DNA of 64,000 bases. Source: Armatimonadota bacterium. Lineage in GTDB: Bacteria > Armatimonadota > Fimbriimonadia > Fimbriimonadales > Fimbriimonadaceae. The DNA lies in assembly GCA_018268395.1 (NCBI GenBank), contig JAFDWQ010000003.1, forward strand, positions 345,238 through 409,237, given 5' to 3'. Below the pieces are notes generated by a model, which did no database searches, was not told the DNA's origin, and saw only the letters and a list, made by a program, of their open reading frames with translations. Shown here in pieces: positions 8,864 through 17,774 of the stretch; within the stretch, counting starts at the first letter, position 1; the number at the start of each line of letters is the position of its first letter. The translations under genes and the position numbers were made by a program.

Positions 8864-9786
8864 ACGTCCTCCGACCGAGTCCTGAGAACATCAAGGCGGC
8901 CGCCCGGATCATCCAGCGGGGTGGGACGGTCGTCATGCCGACCGAAACCGTCTACGGCCTGGCGTGCAACGCCCTGGACGAAGAGGCCGTTGCCAAGGTG
9001 TTCGCCTTGAAGGGCCGGCCGGACGACAATCCGATGATCGTCCATATCGCCGATCTCGACGGCCTGGACCAGATCGCGCGGAACGTGCCTGCGGTCGTCC
9101 GTGTCTTGGCCGAGAGGTTTTGGCCGGGCCCCTTGACGATGGTGCTCGAAAAGGCCGAGCACGTCCCATATCGGACGACGGGTGGGCTGGACACGGTCGC
9201 CGTCCGGATCCCGGACCATCCGGTCGCCTTGGCCTTGATCCGGGAGTGCGGCTTACCGCTCGCTGCCCCCAGCGCGAACGCCTTTACGAAGCTCTCTCCG
9301 ACGAGCGCCAAGGACGTCGCCCCGGAGATCGCGGAAGGGGCCGGGATGGTCTTGGACGGTGGGCAGTGCCAAGTCGGTTTGGAAAGCACGGTCCTCGACC
9401 TGGCCGGCGAACAAGTCCAGATCCTTCGACCGGGAGGCGTGTCCAGGGCGGAAGTCCAGGCTGTCCTGGGTATGCCGTTGGGCATCGTCCCTCCTCCGTC
9501 CGTCAGGAAGTCCCCTGGGCTTTATCGCCGCCACTATGCGCCGCGTGCGACCGTTAAGCTGACGGACCGTATGAGGGCGGGCGAGCCAGGTCTCGTGTTC
9601 GGCGCTTCGGGCGGCCCGTCGCAGGTTTCCATGCCTAGCGAACCGGCCGCCTATGCGGCGAACCTCTACAGCGCTCTGAAGCGGCTAGACGACCAGGGCC
9701 ACGACGAGATCTGGGTCGAGCTTCCTCCCGAAACGCAAGAATGGGAAGCTGTCCGTGACCGGCTCAGGAAGGCGAGTTCGCGCTAG
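8860..9786 (+). CDS. L-threonylcarbamoyladenylate synthase (Sua5/YrdC family)
   Basis: Start chosen at TTG 8860 because TTGA joins it to the aroE stop and the protein then begins directly with the YrdC fold (NVLRPSPENIKAAARIIQRG); an in-frame ATG at 8809 would add an unrelated stretch. The 308-residue protein makes threonylcarbamoyl-AMP for the tRNA t6A modification. Motifs: VVMPTETVYGLACNA, KGRPDDNPMIVHI, RFWPGPLTMVL, APSANAFTKLSPTSA and GLESTVLDL. The C-terminal part (about 215-308) including SPGLYRRHYAPRA is the extra Sua5 domain, so it is the long form. Its TAG stop overlaps the convergent gene through CTAG. Confidence 0.88.
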   Translation: MNVLRPSPENIKAAARIIQRGGTVVMPTETVYGLACNALDEEAVAKVFALKGRPDDNPMIVHIADLDGLDQIARNVPAVVRVLAERFWPGPLTMVLEKAEHVPYRTTGGLDTVAVRIPDHPVALALIRECGLPLAAPSANAFTKLSPTSAKDVAPEIAEGAGMVLDGGQCQVGLESTVLDLAGEQVQILRPGGVSRAEVQAVLGMPLGIVPPPSVRKSPGLYRRHYAPRATVKLTDRMRAGEPGLVFGASGGPSQVSMPSEPAAYAANLYSALKRLDDQGHDEIWVELPPETQEWEAVRDRLRKASSR

Positions 9787-10586
9787 TCGCGTTCGCCGCG
9801 GACGATGACGAGGGGCCGCTTGACTTTGTCGATCACGGCTTTCAAGACTTTCAGGTATGCGTCGTCACCTTTCATGTCGGAAGCCAAGCCGACGATCACG
9901 TGGGCGGCGTCGACCTCGGCCGACACTTCTTGAATGATCGTCGGAATGTCGCGGGTCCGCTCCAACCGGATCTCACAGGCCGTCCCGTGTTCGGACATCC
10001 GTCGACGTCCGTGCTCTAGGGCCGAGGCGGCGAACTCCTCTTCTTTGGGCATCGGAGCCGTGACGGGAAGTTCCCTCGGGATCAGGATCGGGCAGAGTAG
10101 AACGACTTTGGCGGGCACGGCCTCGATCAGCTCTTCCAAAACCTTGAACATGTGCGCGTCGCTGGAGTCGCCGCTGATGACGGCCAAGATGTTCCGGTCG
10201 AACTCCTTGAACGACTCCTTCTTCCGCTTCTTCCCGTGGTCCTCTTCTTTGACGAGCAGGTCGAGCGACCGCCGGGCTTCCTCGACCGTCGCGGCGACGG
10301 GAAGCTGAGACCGGACCTCCGGTACTTCGCGGAAGACCTCCATGACGGCGGGAGGGACGGCCGCCACCACGATCCGCGCTTGCTCGTGCGACTTGACGAA
10401 CCGGATCGCATCGTGGAAGGTCTCCGCGCCTTCGGGTGTGAGGGCCGTGATGCCGCTACAGTCGACGATGACGCCCGTCGGGTGCCTCCTTAGCGTCAAC
10501 GAGATCGCCGTGTGGATGGTGTCCCAAAAATTCGACCTCAAGGGGCCGGACAGGACGACGACGTCATCATACGATTCGACGATCAT
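9783..10586 (-). CDS. STAS domain - universal stress protein (USP) fusion
   Basis: A 267-residue cytoplasmic protein. Residues 1-105 resemble a STAS (anti-sigma antagonist) domain: DDVVVLSGPLRSNFWDTI, GVIVDCSGITALTPEGAETF and ARIVVAAVPPAVMEVF. The position of the usual phosphorylated serine (DSSG) reads TPEG, so an acidic residue replaces it. After a charged linker (KEEDHGKKRKKESFKEFD) residues 130-267 look like a UspA fold: NILAVISGDSSDAHMFKVL and AHVIVGLASDMKG, ending KRPLVIVRGERD. The Gly-x2-Gly-x9-Gly(Ser/Thr) ATP motif is not clear. It overlaps nagA upstream by four bases; the partner is unknown. Confidence 0.68.
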   Translation of the reverse strand: MIVESYDDVVVLSGPLRSNFWDTIHTAISLTLRRHPTGVIVDCSGITALTPEGAETFHDAIRFVKSHEQARIVVAAVPPAVMEVFREVPEVRSQLPVAATVEEARRSLDLLVKEEDHGKKRKKESFKEFDRNILAVISGDSSDAHMFKVLEELIEAVPAKVVLLCPILIPRELPVTAPMPKEEEFAASALEHGRRRMSEHGTACEIRLERTRDIPTIIQEVSAEVDAAHVIVGLASDMKGDDAYLKVLKAVIDKVKRPLVIVRGERD

Positions 10587-11698
10587 GGGTTTGGACGACC
10601 TTGCGGCGGGCCTGACGGTGGCGCCGCGACGGAGTCGGGTGCCGCGCCCTCCGGATTCTGACGCCAGATGTCACAAATGTCCAGGGCCCGGTCTAAGACG
10701 GTCCAGACCATAGGGGCGCCTTTCAGGCCCGCGACGAGCCTCGGGTTGAGACATGCCGCCCGTATGGCCGTTTCCGGTCCGAAGTCCGACCAAAGGTTCC
10801 GAAAGCAGTCCGTCAGCGTGCTCGCGCTGCCCGCTAGCGCCCCGTTCGACTCTAACCTGACGGTTCCGCCCGAGACCCGGCAGTCGTGGCCCCACATGGT
10901 CAGGGCCGAGCCGTCGGACAGGCCCGCCGCCATCGTCGAGTCGCTCACCGCCACCACCTTCTCCACGCCCTTGTTTTTGAACAACAAGGCGGCGGCCTCT
11001 TTCGAAACGTGGTGGCCGTCGTAGATCAGCTCCGCCGTCAGGTCAGGATCGCTCAGGACGAACCCCACGGCCCCTGCTTCCCGATGATGGAACGGCCGCA
11101 TCGCGTTGAACGTGTGGGTCGCGTGTCGGACGCCCCATCCGGCTCCCTTGACCGACTCTTCGAAGGTCGCGTCGGTATGCCCCATGCTGACCGTGACGCC
11201 ATGTGCGGCCAACCGTCGGACGAGCACCTCCGCCCCGGGCCGCTCCGGTGCAAGCGTGATCAGCTTGAGCCGAGGGTCGTCGAGGACGGCGTCCCAGTCC
11301 TGGTCCGCTTGAGCGGGGTCGACGATATCGGCCGGCGGTTGCGCACCTGGATGGAGCGGACTGATGAACGGCCCTTCAAGGTGAAAGCCCGGCACGGCGC
11401 GATGGTCAGGAAGAGCCTCGACGGCCCGCGACACCTGGCCACAGGGCGCCGTGACCGTCGTCGGCAAGAGGGCTTCGTACCCGATCGACTCGAGACAAGC
11501 GACCATCCGTGACACGTCGTCCGGCGAGGACGACATGATGTCGGTCCCGAAGGCGCCGTGGATGTGGACGTCGACGAACCCCGGGATCAAGTAGGCGTCC
11601 GCAGGGCCGTCAAGACGATCCGAGAAGCGGAAGCCGGTGCGGTCGAAACCGTACGTCCCGAATCCGTCCGGCCCCAAAGCCTCGAACCTAGGCGTCAT
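10583..11698 (-). CDS. nagA: N-acetylglucosamine-6-phosphate deacetylase
   Basis: A 371-residue amidohydrolase that turns GlcNAc-6-phosphate into glucosamine-6-phosphate and acetate, in amino-sugar use and cell-wall recycling. Metal and active-site motifs: VDVHIHGAFGTD (HxH), FHLEGPFISPLHPGAQ with the metal glutamate, SMGHTDATFEESV, RHATHTFNAMRPFHHREAG, ELIYDGHHVS and VSDSTMAAG with the catalytic aspartate. The length is normal. It overlaps the dprA stop upstream and the STAS-USP start downstream, each by four bases, so the three genes form one minus-strand operon. Confidence 0.9.
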   Translation of the reverse strand: MTPRFEALGPDGFGTYGFDRTGFRFSDRLDGPADAYLIPGFVDVHIHGAFGTDIMSSSPDDVSRMVACLESIGYEALLPTTVTAPCGQVSRAVEALPDHRAVPGFHLEGPFISPLHPGAQPPADIVDPAQADQDWDAVLDDPRLKLITLAPERPGAEVLVRRLAAHGVTVSMGHTDATFEESVKGAGWGVRHATHTFNAMRPFHHREAGAVGFVLSDPDLTAELIYDGHHVSKEAAALLFKNKGVEKVVAVSDSTMAAGLSDGSALTMWGHDCRVSGGTVRLESNGALAGSASTLTDCFRNLWSDFGPETAIRAACLNPRLVAGLKGAPMVWTVLDRALDICDIWRQNPEGAAPDSVAAPPSGPPQGRPNP

Positions 11699-12717
11699 GC
11701 GCGCCGAGCGTACCCTTCGACCGATCTGTAGACCTCCCCGTCGATCTCCAAGAGAGTCAGGGCATGAAGGACGTCCGGCACGGGCAGACCGGTCTCTTCC
11801 CCGATCGATTCGGCGCTTCTGGGTAGCCCTGTGACAGCCTGGAGCACGCGATCGCCGACCCCGCCGCGGTCGGTGTCCGGTGCCGATCGGATTTGGGAGC
11901 GCATTCCCAGGGCGGCGGCGACCTGTCCAGGTTCGTCGACAAGTGTCGCGCCTTCGCGGATCAAGGCGTGCGAACCCTGAAACCCGTTGCCTGTCACAGG
12001 CCCGGGGACGACGAATACGGGGCGCCCGAGTTCGCGCGCGAACCCGGCCGTCATCAGAGATCCTGAGCGCTCAGGAGCTTCGACCACGATCAGGGCTTGG
12101 CACATGGCCGCGACGGTACGGTTGCGCCAGGGCAGCCAGTGTTCGAGCAGGGTAGCGCCAAGGGGAAAGCGACTGACGGTACACCCGTTTGCGCGGATCC
12201 TGGCGAAGAGGTCGCGGTGCCGGGCGGGATAGTCGACGTCGGCGCCACAGGGGAGGACGGCGACGGTCGGAGCCCCGTCATCGAGCACGGCCGTGTGGAC
12301 GGCTGCGTCGATGCCGATCGCGCCGCCGCTGACGACCGTCGCTCCCGTCCTCGCCAGACCCCGGGCGAACGCTGACGCGACGTCTCGGCCATAGGGGCTC
12401 GCCGAGCGCGTCCCGACGATGCCGACGAGGGGCCGTTCCAGGACGGCGGGATCACCGACGATGAAGACGCCGGGAGGGACCGACCGGGCCGGAAAAAGCT
12501 CCGGGCGTTCTCGGGCGTCGACAATGTGAGTCGGCGCACCGATTTTAGGAGACGGGACCGAGGTCCGGTCCGCATTGTCCCGTTCCCGTCCGGTCAGGTG
12601 GGTGAAGGGGTCTTGCCCACCGTTCCAGAAATCCTCGGCCACGGGCCACGACCTCTCCGGCGGCGCTTCCGATGCCAGAAGCCGCTGCCAGAAGATGAGG
12701 TCGTGTTCCGTGGCCAA
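11695..12717 (-). CDS. dprA: DNA-processing protein DprA (Smf)
   Basis: The frame is open back to 12987 inside the upstream gene, but I choose TTG 12717, 20 bases after the PQQ-gene stop, because the protein-like sequence begins there (ATEHDLIFWQRLLASE). This gives 340 residues. DprA loads RecA on incoming single strands during natural transformation. Rossmann-like motifs: VGIVGTRSASPYGRDVA, TVVSGGAIGIDAAVH, TVAVLPCGADVDYPARH, EAPERSGSLMTAGFA and GRPVFVVPGPV. The last 70 residues are a winged-helix domain ([20 protein letters not shown]). No ATG and no clear Shine-Dalgarno is seen, so coupling to the upstream gene is likely. Confidence 0.85.
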   Translation of the reverse strand: MATEHDLIFWQRLLASEAPPERSWPVAEDFWNGGQDPFTHLTGRERDNADRTSVPSPKIGAPTHIVDARERPELFPARSVPPGVFIVGDPAVLERPLVGIVGTRSASPYGRDVASAFARGLARTGATVVSGGAIGIDAAVHTAVLDDGAPTVAVLPCGADVDYPARHRDLFARIRANGCTVSRFPLGATLLEHWLPWRNRTVAAMCQALIVVEAPERSGSLMTAGFARELGRPVFVVPGPVTGNGFQGSHALIREGATLVDEPGQVAAALGMRSQIRSAPDTDRGGVGDRVLQAVTGLPRSAESIGEETGLPVPDVLHALTLLEIDGEVYRSVEGYARRA

Positions 12718-12736
12718 TTCCGCGTAGGAGGCTGCT

Positions 12737-14398
12737 CTAGCCGCCGCCGAGGCTGCCGCCACCGCCGCCGCGGTTTGGGCCGCCTCCGCCTGAGTTGCCC
12801 TTGTTGGTGGTCTCGCGCCGGGGAGGTCCTCCGATCGGTCGGAGCGTGTTGTCGATCGACAAGGCGAACGGTGCGTCGACCTTGTTGCCGAGCCAGTCGA
12901 CCGCCGAGACGACGATGTTGGCCCTTCCGTCCATGAGCGGAGCGTTGGAGCCGAGCGCCGAGATCTTGATCGATAGGTAACCGTCACGAGTGAACGTCCC
13001 GGCGTACTCCTTCTCGTTGATCTTGACCTTGACGGAGTCCGAATTGATGCCGGAAGCGGCGTCCTCCAAGAGGAAAACGAGCTCGAGTGGGGCCTGGCCA
13101 GAAATCTGGTCGCCCGGGTTCGGCCAAGCCATGCGGACGGACGGTGCGGTCAGGTCGACGCCCATGGATTTGTCGAACGCCAGGAGGCTCCCGTCACGGG
13201 CGAGAACGTACATCGTGTCGCCGCTGAACGACGCCGGCCCGGCCACGTTGACGTACTTGATCTCTTCGCTGTCTTGAGACCCGCCACCGCCGCCACCGAC
13301 GACGCCGCCTCCGCCGCCACGCGCTCCACCGCCGCCGCCCCGGTTGTTGCCGCCCCTGTTGTCGCCGCCGGCGTTACCACCTCCGGCCGGGGTCGCAGAC
13401 GTCCGGGCGCCACGGAAGAGCGGAGGCACGACGTAATTGAAGACCACGTCTCCGGACTTCGGATTGATAACGTTGACCGAGCCGTTGTCGGTCGGCACGA
13501 CGACCGTGCTCCCGATAAAGGCGGGCGACGCGCTCGGGGACGAATTCAGTGCCACGCCCTTTCGGAAGACCAAGTTGCCGGAAGCGGTCAGGACGAACAC
13601 GTTGCCGTTGTTGGAAACGACGGCGACGCCGGAAGGAGAGGCTGCCGGACCGAAGGCCAGGTCTTCGTCGAACCGGACGTCCCATCGTTTGCCGCCCGAG
13701 CTTCCACGGAGGGCCGTCAGATAGTTACCGGTATTGATGAAGACGGTGTCGCCTGAAACCGCGGGGATCGAAGACGAACTGAGCTGTGACGTCGAAATGG
13801 ACCAACGGTCTTTCTTGGCGTTGACGTTGAACCCATGGATGGCCGGAGCGTTCGTCAAGAGGACGACCGTGTCGCCGACGACGGCCATGTTCGGATAGAG
13901 GCCTTCGCCGAGTTCGATCGGCTTGTCCCACTCGGGCGTGCCGTCCGCCGCGCTCAAAGAGACGATGCTTCCCGGCAACATGCCGACGACGACGTGGCCG
14001 CCTTGGATCACAGGCGCACCGCTGATGTTGGCCGGGCACACGTACTGCCACTTCAAGTTGCCCGTCGCCTGATCGATCCCATAGACCGTACGGTTGTCGG
14101 CGGCCGCGACGATGAGTCCGTCGGACATTGTGGCGCCGGTCCTGAAGCTCGCTTCGATCGGCTCGGCCACCGGGAACCGCCAGACCTGGTTGCCCGTCGT
14201 GCGTTCCAAGGCGTAGACGCGTCCGCCGACGGCCGCGTAGACGACGTCTCCGGCCACGAGCGGGGCTCCCGAGGGGGAAGCCGAGGTCGGTTGCGCCCAG
14301 CGCCATGCGACCGGGGCGGGGCCGTCGAATTCGGCGTGTGCCTGTAAAACGGCGGAGGCCGCGATCACAGCGGCGGCAGAGTGCTTCCAAGCGATCAT
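12737..14398 (-). CDS. Secreted PQQ-like beta-propeller protein with Gly-rich linkers
   Basis: Start set at ATG 14398: AGGAA lies just upstream, a TATACT -10 is at 14424-14429, and residues 1-22 then form a clean signal peptide (MIAWKHSAAAVIAASAVLQAHA). The mature protein has WD-like PQQ repeats such as GDVVYAAVGGRVYALERTTG, VAAADNRTVYGIDQATGNLKW and GDTVFINTGNYLTALRG. A Gly/Arg-rich segment at about residue 335-380 splits the propeller, and a second Gly-rich tail closes the protein. Between them is an Ig-like region (VFLLEDAASGINSDSVKVKI). Probably periplasmic or envelope-attached; the ligand is unknown. dprA follows after 20 bases. Confidence 0.78.
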   Translation of the reverse strand: MIAWKHSAAAVIAASAVLQAHAEFDGPAPVAWRWAQPTSASPSGAPLVAGDVVYAAVGGRVYALERTTGNQVWRFPVAEPIEASFRTGATMSDGLIVAAADNRTVYGIDQATGNLKWQYVCPANISGAPVIQGGHVVVGMLPGSIVSLSAADGTPEWDKPIELGEGLYPNMAVVGDTVVLLTNAPAIHGFNVNAKKDRWSISTSQLSSSSIPAVSGDTVFINTGNYLTALRGSSGGKRWDVRFDEDLAFGPAASPSGVAVVSNNGNVFVLTASGNLVFRKGVALNSSPSASPAFIGSTVVVPTDNGSVNVINPKSGDVVFNYVVPPLFRGARTSATPAGGGNAGGDNRGGNNRGGGGGARGGGGGVVGGGGGGSQDSEEIKYVNVAGPASFSGDTMYVLARDGSLLAFDKSMGVDLTAPSVRMAWPNPGDQISGQAPLELVFLLEDAASGINSDSVKVKINEKEYAGTFTRDGYLSIKISALGSNAPLMDGRANIVVSAVDWLGNKVDAPFALSIDNTLRPIGGPPRRETTNKGNSGGGGPNRGGGGGSLGGG

Positions 14399-14423
14399 TT
14401 CTTGGTTCCTGTGGGTCGCAGGA

Positions 14424-14429
14424 AGTATA
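14424..14429 (-). promoter_or_regulatory. -10 element (TATACT) of the PQQ-propeller gene
   Basis: TATACT on the minus strand, 25 bases before ATG 14398. This leaves a leader of about 18 bases holding the AGGAA ribosome-binding site. No clear -35 hexamer is visible. Confidence 0.5.
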
Positions 14430-14595
14430 GCGGGGAACCTGACCCGATTTCCATGCACCCGTACGTTAGACGCGCCTTGAGCCCGGATCGTCACCGCCGG
14501 GCCTTGATGTCCGAGGACGGACGTGCCGATAATGACAAGATGTTTCCGAACGTTGGAAGCCGTTCGAGGCGTCCAACTGAGGACCGAGGGATCCC

Positions 14596-15582
14596 ATGAA
14601 CCGATCTATGACCGAACGGCCCTTGCCGCTGAAGAGGCCTGCCATGATCGCGCTGGGAAGCGCTTGGGTCCTCTGCATGGCGGTCGGCGCCGCTGTCGCG
14701 CTCAGACCGGCTTCGGGGGGCCGGCCGCAATCCGTGACCGACACCCGTCCCTCTGCGCCCTCCTCACCGAGTCTGGGCACCCCGGCCGCTCCGACACAGG
14801 GTTTCACGCCCGCACGGACGGACGCCCCTGTCAACGTCATGGCGCAACCGGTTTCACCGTCAGTGCCCCAGACGGCGTCACCGGCTCCTGCGGCGTCTCC
14901 CGTCTTATCGTCCCCTGCGCCCTACGAGCCGCCGGTCACGCCCGCGAAAGAAACCGCCGTGCCCGTCACGAAGGCGAACGCGCCTGCTCCGGTGCACTTG
15001 ACGCAACACGCCCCGGCAGGAATGCCGCCCGACGTCATGGAGTGGCTTAAGCACTTGGAGCGGACCGAGAACCGTCGACGGGAGCTGGCCCGGTCTCAGA
15101 CCGGGGCCCTCTTGGCCGAGTTTTCGGGCATGATCGCGACCGGTTATTCAGCATTGGCCGACCCGGACGAAGTGCCGTCCGTCACGGCCGAGCAACGGTC
15201 CAGGAACATTCAGCGGCTCAAGAAGAGGGTGCAGGAATACCGCACGGAGTGGGACCGGCTCTCGGTGTCCTTCTGGTCGGTCAAGGCCCCGGACGTCTGT
15301 AGCCGTGCCGCCACCGACTTCGGTCAAACGTTGGGACAGACTTCGCAGATGATGAACGAGGTTTTCGGGTTCGTCACGTCCGGTGAAGACTCTCCGCGGC
15401 AGTCGCTCGAAGGACTCTACAAGATGACTGGAACGAGCGCCGGCCGGGTGGACTCGCCCGCCTTGGCGGCGGACAGGGACGTCCAGGCCGTTTGTGACCG
15501 CTACGACGTGACAAAGTGGTTCTCCATTCAAGGAGACGTCGGCGGTGGAATGGCCGGAATCCTGGGTCGCTTAGGCGGTTGA
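14596..15582 (+). CDS. Membrane-anchored protein of unknown function with Pro/Ala-rich linker
   Basis: A 328-residue protein from ATG 14596. After a short cytoplasmic stretch, one membrane segment (about 15-36, PAMIALGSAWVLCMAVGAAVA) leads into a linker of about 100 residues dominated by Pro, Ala, Ser and Thr. The globular part from about residue 150 is mostly helical (DVMEWLKHLERTENRRRELA, SRNIQRLKKRVQEYRTEWDR). I recognise no family. The layout (anchor, wall-spanning linker, helical domain) fits an envelope protein. The 200 bases before it contain only a GATAAT-like hexamer near 14528. Confidence 0.6.
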   Translation: MNRSMTERPLPLKRPAMIALGSAWVLCMAVGAAVALRPASGGRPQSVTDTRPSAPSSPSLGTPAAPTQGFTPARTDAPVNVMAQPVSPSVPQTASPAPAASPVLSSPAPYEPPVTPAKETAVPVTKANAPAPVHLTQHAPAGMPPDVMEWLKHLERTENRRRELARSQTGALLAEFSGMIATGYSALADPDEVPSVTAEQRSRNIQRLKKRVQEYRTEWDRLSVSFWSVKAPDVCSRAATDFGQTLGQTSQMMNEVFGFVTSGEDSPRQSLEGLYKMTGTSAGRVDSPALAADRDVQAVCDRYDVTKWFSIQGDVGGGMAGILGRLGG

Positions 15583-15589
15583 ACTCCGC

Positions 15590-16366
15590 TTAACGACGGG
15601 TCTCAAGGAAGGCCTCGGCCGCCTTTCGGATCAGTTCCGGCGCCTCGGTGGAACCGGCGATCTCCTTACCGGTCCGTTCGGCCTCGGCCGGCCGGACGTC
15701 GGCATAGAGCCTCATCAGGCCGAGTCGGGACGACCAAGCCAAATCTCGGTCTTTCGACGTCCACAGGGCGCGGAACGCGTCTTCGGCACCCGAACGGTCC
15801 TTTGCGACGAGACAGGCCTCCCCGAGCGCGGCCCGTGCGGCGTCGAGGGCGTCGGAGTCGAGATTGCGGGCCGCTTCGGGCTTGATCCTCGAAAGAAGGG
15901 CTTTGGCCCGGGGCCTGTCCGTCCGAAACGCGAAGGATTCTGCCGCCTCGGCCAGATCCCGGTCGTTGCCGGTCCTCCGCGTCCGGAATTCAAGAGAGTC
16001 GTGCGCCCTCCATAGCCTGACGACCGATTTCGCCGACTTGACGAACAGACCCGGGGTCGTCAAGATTGTGGCGAACCCGCGCACGTCCCCTTCTGCGTCG
16101 AAAAACACGGCATAGGGGCCGGCAGGCGTCCGGAAACCGCCCGGCGATCGGCTGGGGACTTCGGTCACGACGACCTTCGAGAGGGCTTCTTTGACGGAAG
16201 CGTCGGCCAAGACGGTGTCCCCGACCGCGTCCCATGTCGGCCGACCCTTGTCCCGGACCAGGGCCACCACCAAGGTGTCCGCGTCCTTGGCCGACCGTAA
16301 AGCTTCGGCCCACGTCGGCCCGGTCTGTAGGGCGACGGCCAATGCCACGGTCAGGACCATGACCAT
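15590..16366 (-). CDS. Secreted protein of unknown function, thioredoxin-fold-like N-terminus
   Basis: A 258-residue protein; starts at 16366 or 16360 (MVMVLTVALAVALQTG) both give a signal peptide. The next 100 residues alternate strands and helices (DADTLVVALVRDKGRPTWDAV, GPYAVFFDAEGDVRGFATI) in a pattern like a degenerate thioredoxin domain without a CxxC motif. The remainder is helical and Ala/Arg-rich, resembling tetratricopeptide helices. No family is assigned. It is convergent with the gene ending at 15582, seven bases away. Confidence 0.55.
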   Translation of the reverse strand: MVMVLTVALAVALQTGPTWAEALRSAKDADTLVVALVRDKGRPTWDAVGDTVLADASVKEALSKVVVTEVPSRSPGGFRTPAGPYAVFFDAEGDVRGFATILTTPGLFVKSAKSVVRLWRAHDSLEFRTRRTGNDRDLAEAAESFAFRTDRPRAKALLSRIKPEAARNLDSDALDAARAALGEACLVAKDRSGAEDAFRALWTSKDRDLAWSSRLGLMRLYADVRPAEAERTGKEIAGSTEAPELIRKAAEAFLETRR

Positions 16367-16491
16367 TCAGACGCCCGACAGCCGCAGAGGCGTCGCCAGG
16401 TAATTGCACCGGAGTCGCACGATTCTCCGAAACCGGGAACCGAGGACGGTCCGACCGCTGTTGAACCAGCCTGAGAGGTACCATCCGCCGG

Positions 16492-17046
16492 ATGCTCTTC
16501 AAGCGGGCCGACCCCGCTCGGGAGCGCTTCGAGCGGTTGGCCGAGCAAGCCTTCTCCTCGGTCTACGGAACCGCCTTGCGGTTGACGCGCGACCGGGAAG
16601 AGGCGAGCGATCTCGCTCAGGAGGCGCTCGTCCGGGCCTATGAAGCCTTCGACCGTTTCGACGGTCGGAACTTCAAGGCGTGGATGTTGCGGATCCTGAC
16701 GAACCTCTACATCAACAAATATCGGAAACGACAACGCGAAGGGACCAGCGGCTCGCTCGACGAAGAGCAAGCGATGGAGCCCGTCGCACCGGCGGACGAA
16801 GCACCGGACAGGCTGGTCTTCGACGAGATGCTGGGCTCGGAGATCGAAGAGGCGTTGGCCAAGGTTCCGGACGTGTTCCGGATGGCCGTCATCTTGTCCG
16901 ATCTGGAGGGCCTCAGCTACGACGAGATCGCCGCCGCGACCGAAGTGCCTGTCGGAACGGTGAGGTCGAGGATCGCTCGGGGAAGGGCGATCTTACGGCG
17001 AGAGTTAGAGAACTTTGCTTTAGAACGAGGCTATTTGAAACGATGA
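16492..17046 (+). CDS. RNA polymerase ECF-type sigma factor
   Basis: A 184-residue sigma-70 family factor with region 2 and region 4 only. Region 2: AFSSVYGTALRLTRDREEASDLAQEAL and FDRFDGRNFKAWMLRILTNL, the core-binding and -10-reading helices. Region 4: VFRMAVILSDLEGLSYDEIAAATEVPVGTVRSRIARGRAILRREL, the helix-turn-helix for the -35. Its stop overlaps the start of the anti-sigma-like gene as ATGA. A TACCAT hexamer ends seven bases before the ATG, so the transcript may be leaderless. The target promoters are unknown; autoregulation is usual in such pairs. Confidence 0.88.
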   Translation: MLFKRADPARERFERLAEQAFSSVYGTALRLTRDREEASDLAQEALVRAYEAFDRFDGRNFKAWMLRILTNLYINKYRKRQREGTSGSLDEEQAMEPVAPADEAPDRLVFDEMLGSEIEEALAKVPDVFRMAVILSDLEGLSYDEIAAATEVPVGTVRSRIARGRAILRRELENFALERGYLKR

Positions 17047-17774
17047 GCAACTGGGTAGACAAGGTCCATGCACTTGCCGACGGCGAGCTGCAGGGCGAGG
17101 AGCAAGCCGAAGCCCTCGCATTCCTGGACAGCGATCCTCGGGCCAAGGCCGAGCACCAGTGGGCCGTCTATCTCAAACAGACCCTTCAGGACAAGGTCCA
17201 GCCGGTTCGGGACGACGAGGCTTGGAGCGTTTGCCGCGAGCGGATCCGCGCCCTGGACAAGCGGAAGTCGGCCGAAGTCTTCGTCGGCAAGTACGCCTGG
17301 GCGTTCTGTCTGATCTTCCTCGTCGGCATCTTCAGCGCGGCCACTTTGAACCGTACGGGCCGCATGCGGCCCCTTGCGAACGAACACGTCGCGGCCCTGT
17401 TCAACGGCTTGACGCCCTTGAGTTTCCCTGACTCGCAGCAAGCGTTCGACAGCGCGTACAACAGTGTCGGCGCACCGCCCGCGACGGTCGACGGGGACGC
17501 CAAAGTCCGGTCCCTAGAGATCGGATACGTGGACGGCCGCAAAGCTGCGCACATGATCCTCGAAGACCATATCGGTCCGATGGACCTCTTCGTCCTGTCA
17601 GGGACCAGCTCTGTCGAGGGGATCGAGCAGAGGGAAGGCGGTTACCTTTGGGGACAGGTCAACGGGGTTCCCGCGATCAGTTGGACCGAGTCTGGTTGCC
17701 TGTTCCTGGTCGTGACCCACAGAGATCCGGACGGTTTGAGGTCGGCCGCGTCCCAAGTCCGGCGGCGCGGCTAG
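17043..17774 (+). CDS. Putative membrane anti-sigma factor
   Basis: A 243-residue protein from ATG 17043, overlapping the sigma-factor stop by four bases. The N-terminal 80 residues are cytoplasmic and helical with the anti-sigma-domain layout (VHALADGELQGEEQAEAL, LDSDPRAKAEHQWAVYL) but no zinc-binding HxxxCxxC. One membrane helix (about 85-101, AWAFCLIFLVGIFSAATL) leads to an external domain of 140 residues with strands such as VRSLEIGYVDGRKAAHMIL and GGYLWGQVNGVPAISW. It probably holds the sigma factor until an envelope signal is sensed. The assignment rests on context and layout. Its stop shares CTAG with the convergent gene. Confidence 0.7.
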   Translation: MSNWVDKVHALADGELQGEEQAEALAFLDSDPRAKAEHQWAVYLKQTLQDKVQPVRDDEAWSVCRERIRALDKRKSAEVFVGKYAWAFCLIFLVGIFSAATLNRTGRMRPLANEHVAALFNGLTPLSFPDSQQAFDSAYNSVGAPPATVDGDAKVRSLEIGYVDGRKAAHMILEDHIGPMDLFVLSGTSSVEGIEQREGGYLWGQVNGVPAISWTESGCLFLVVTHRDPDGLRSAASQVRRRG

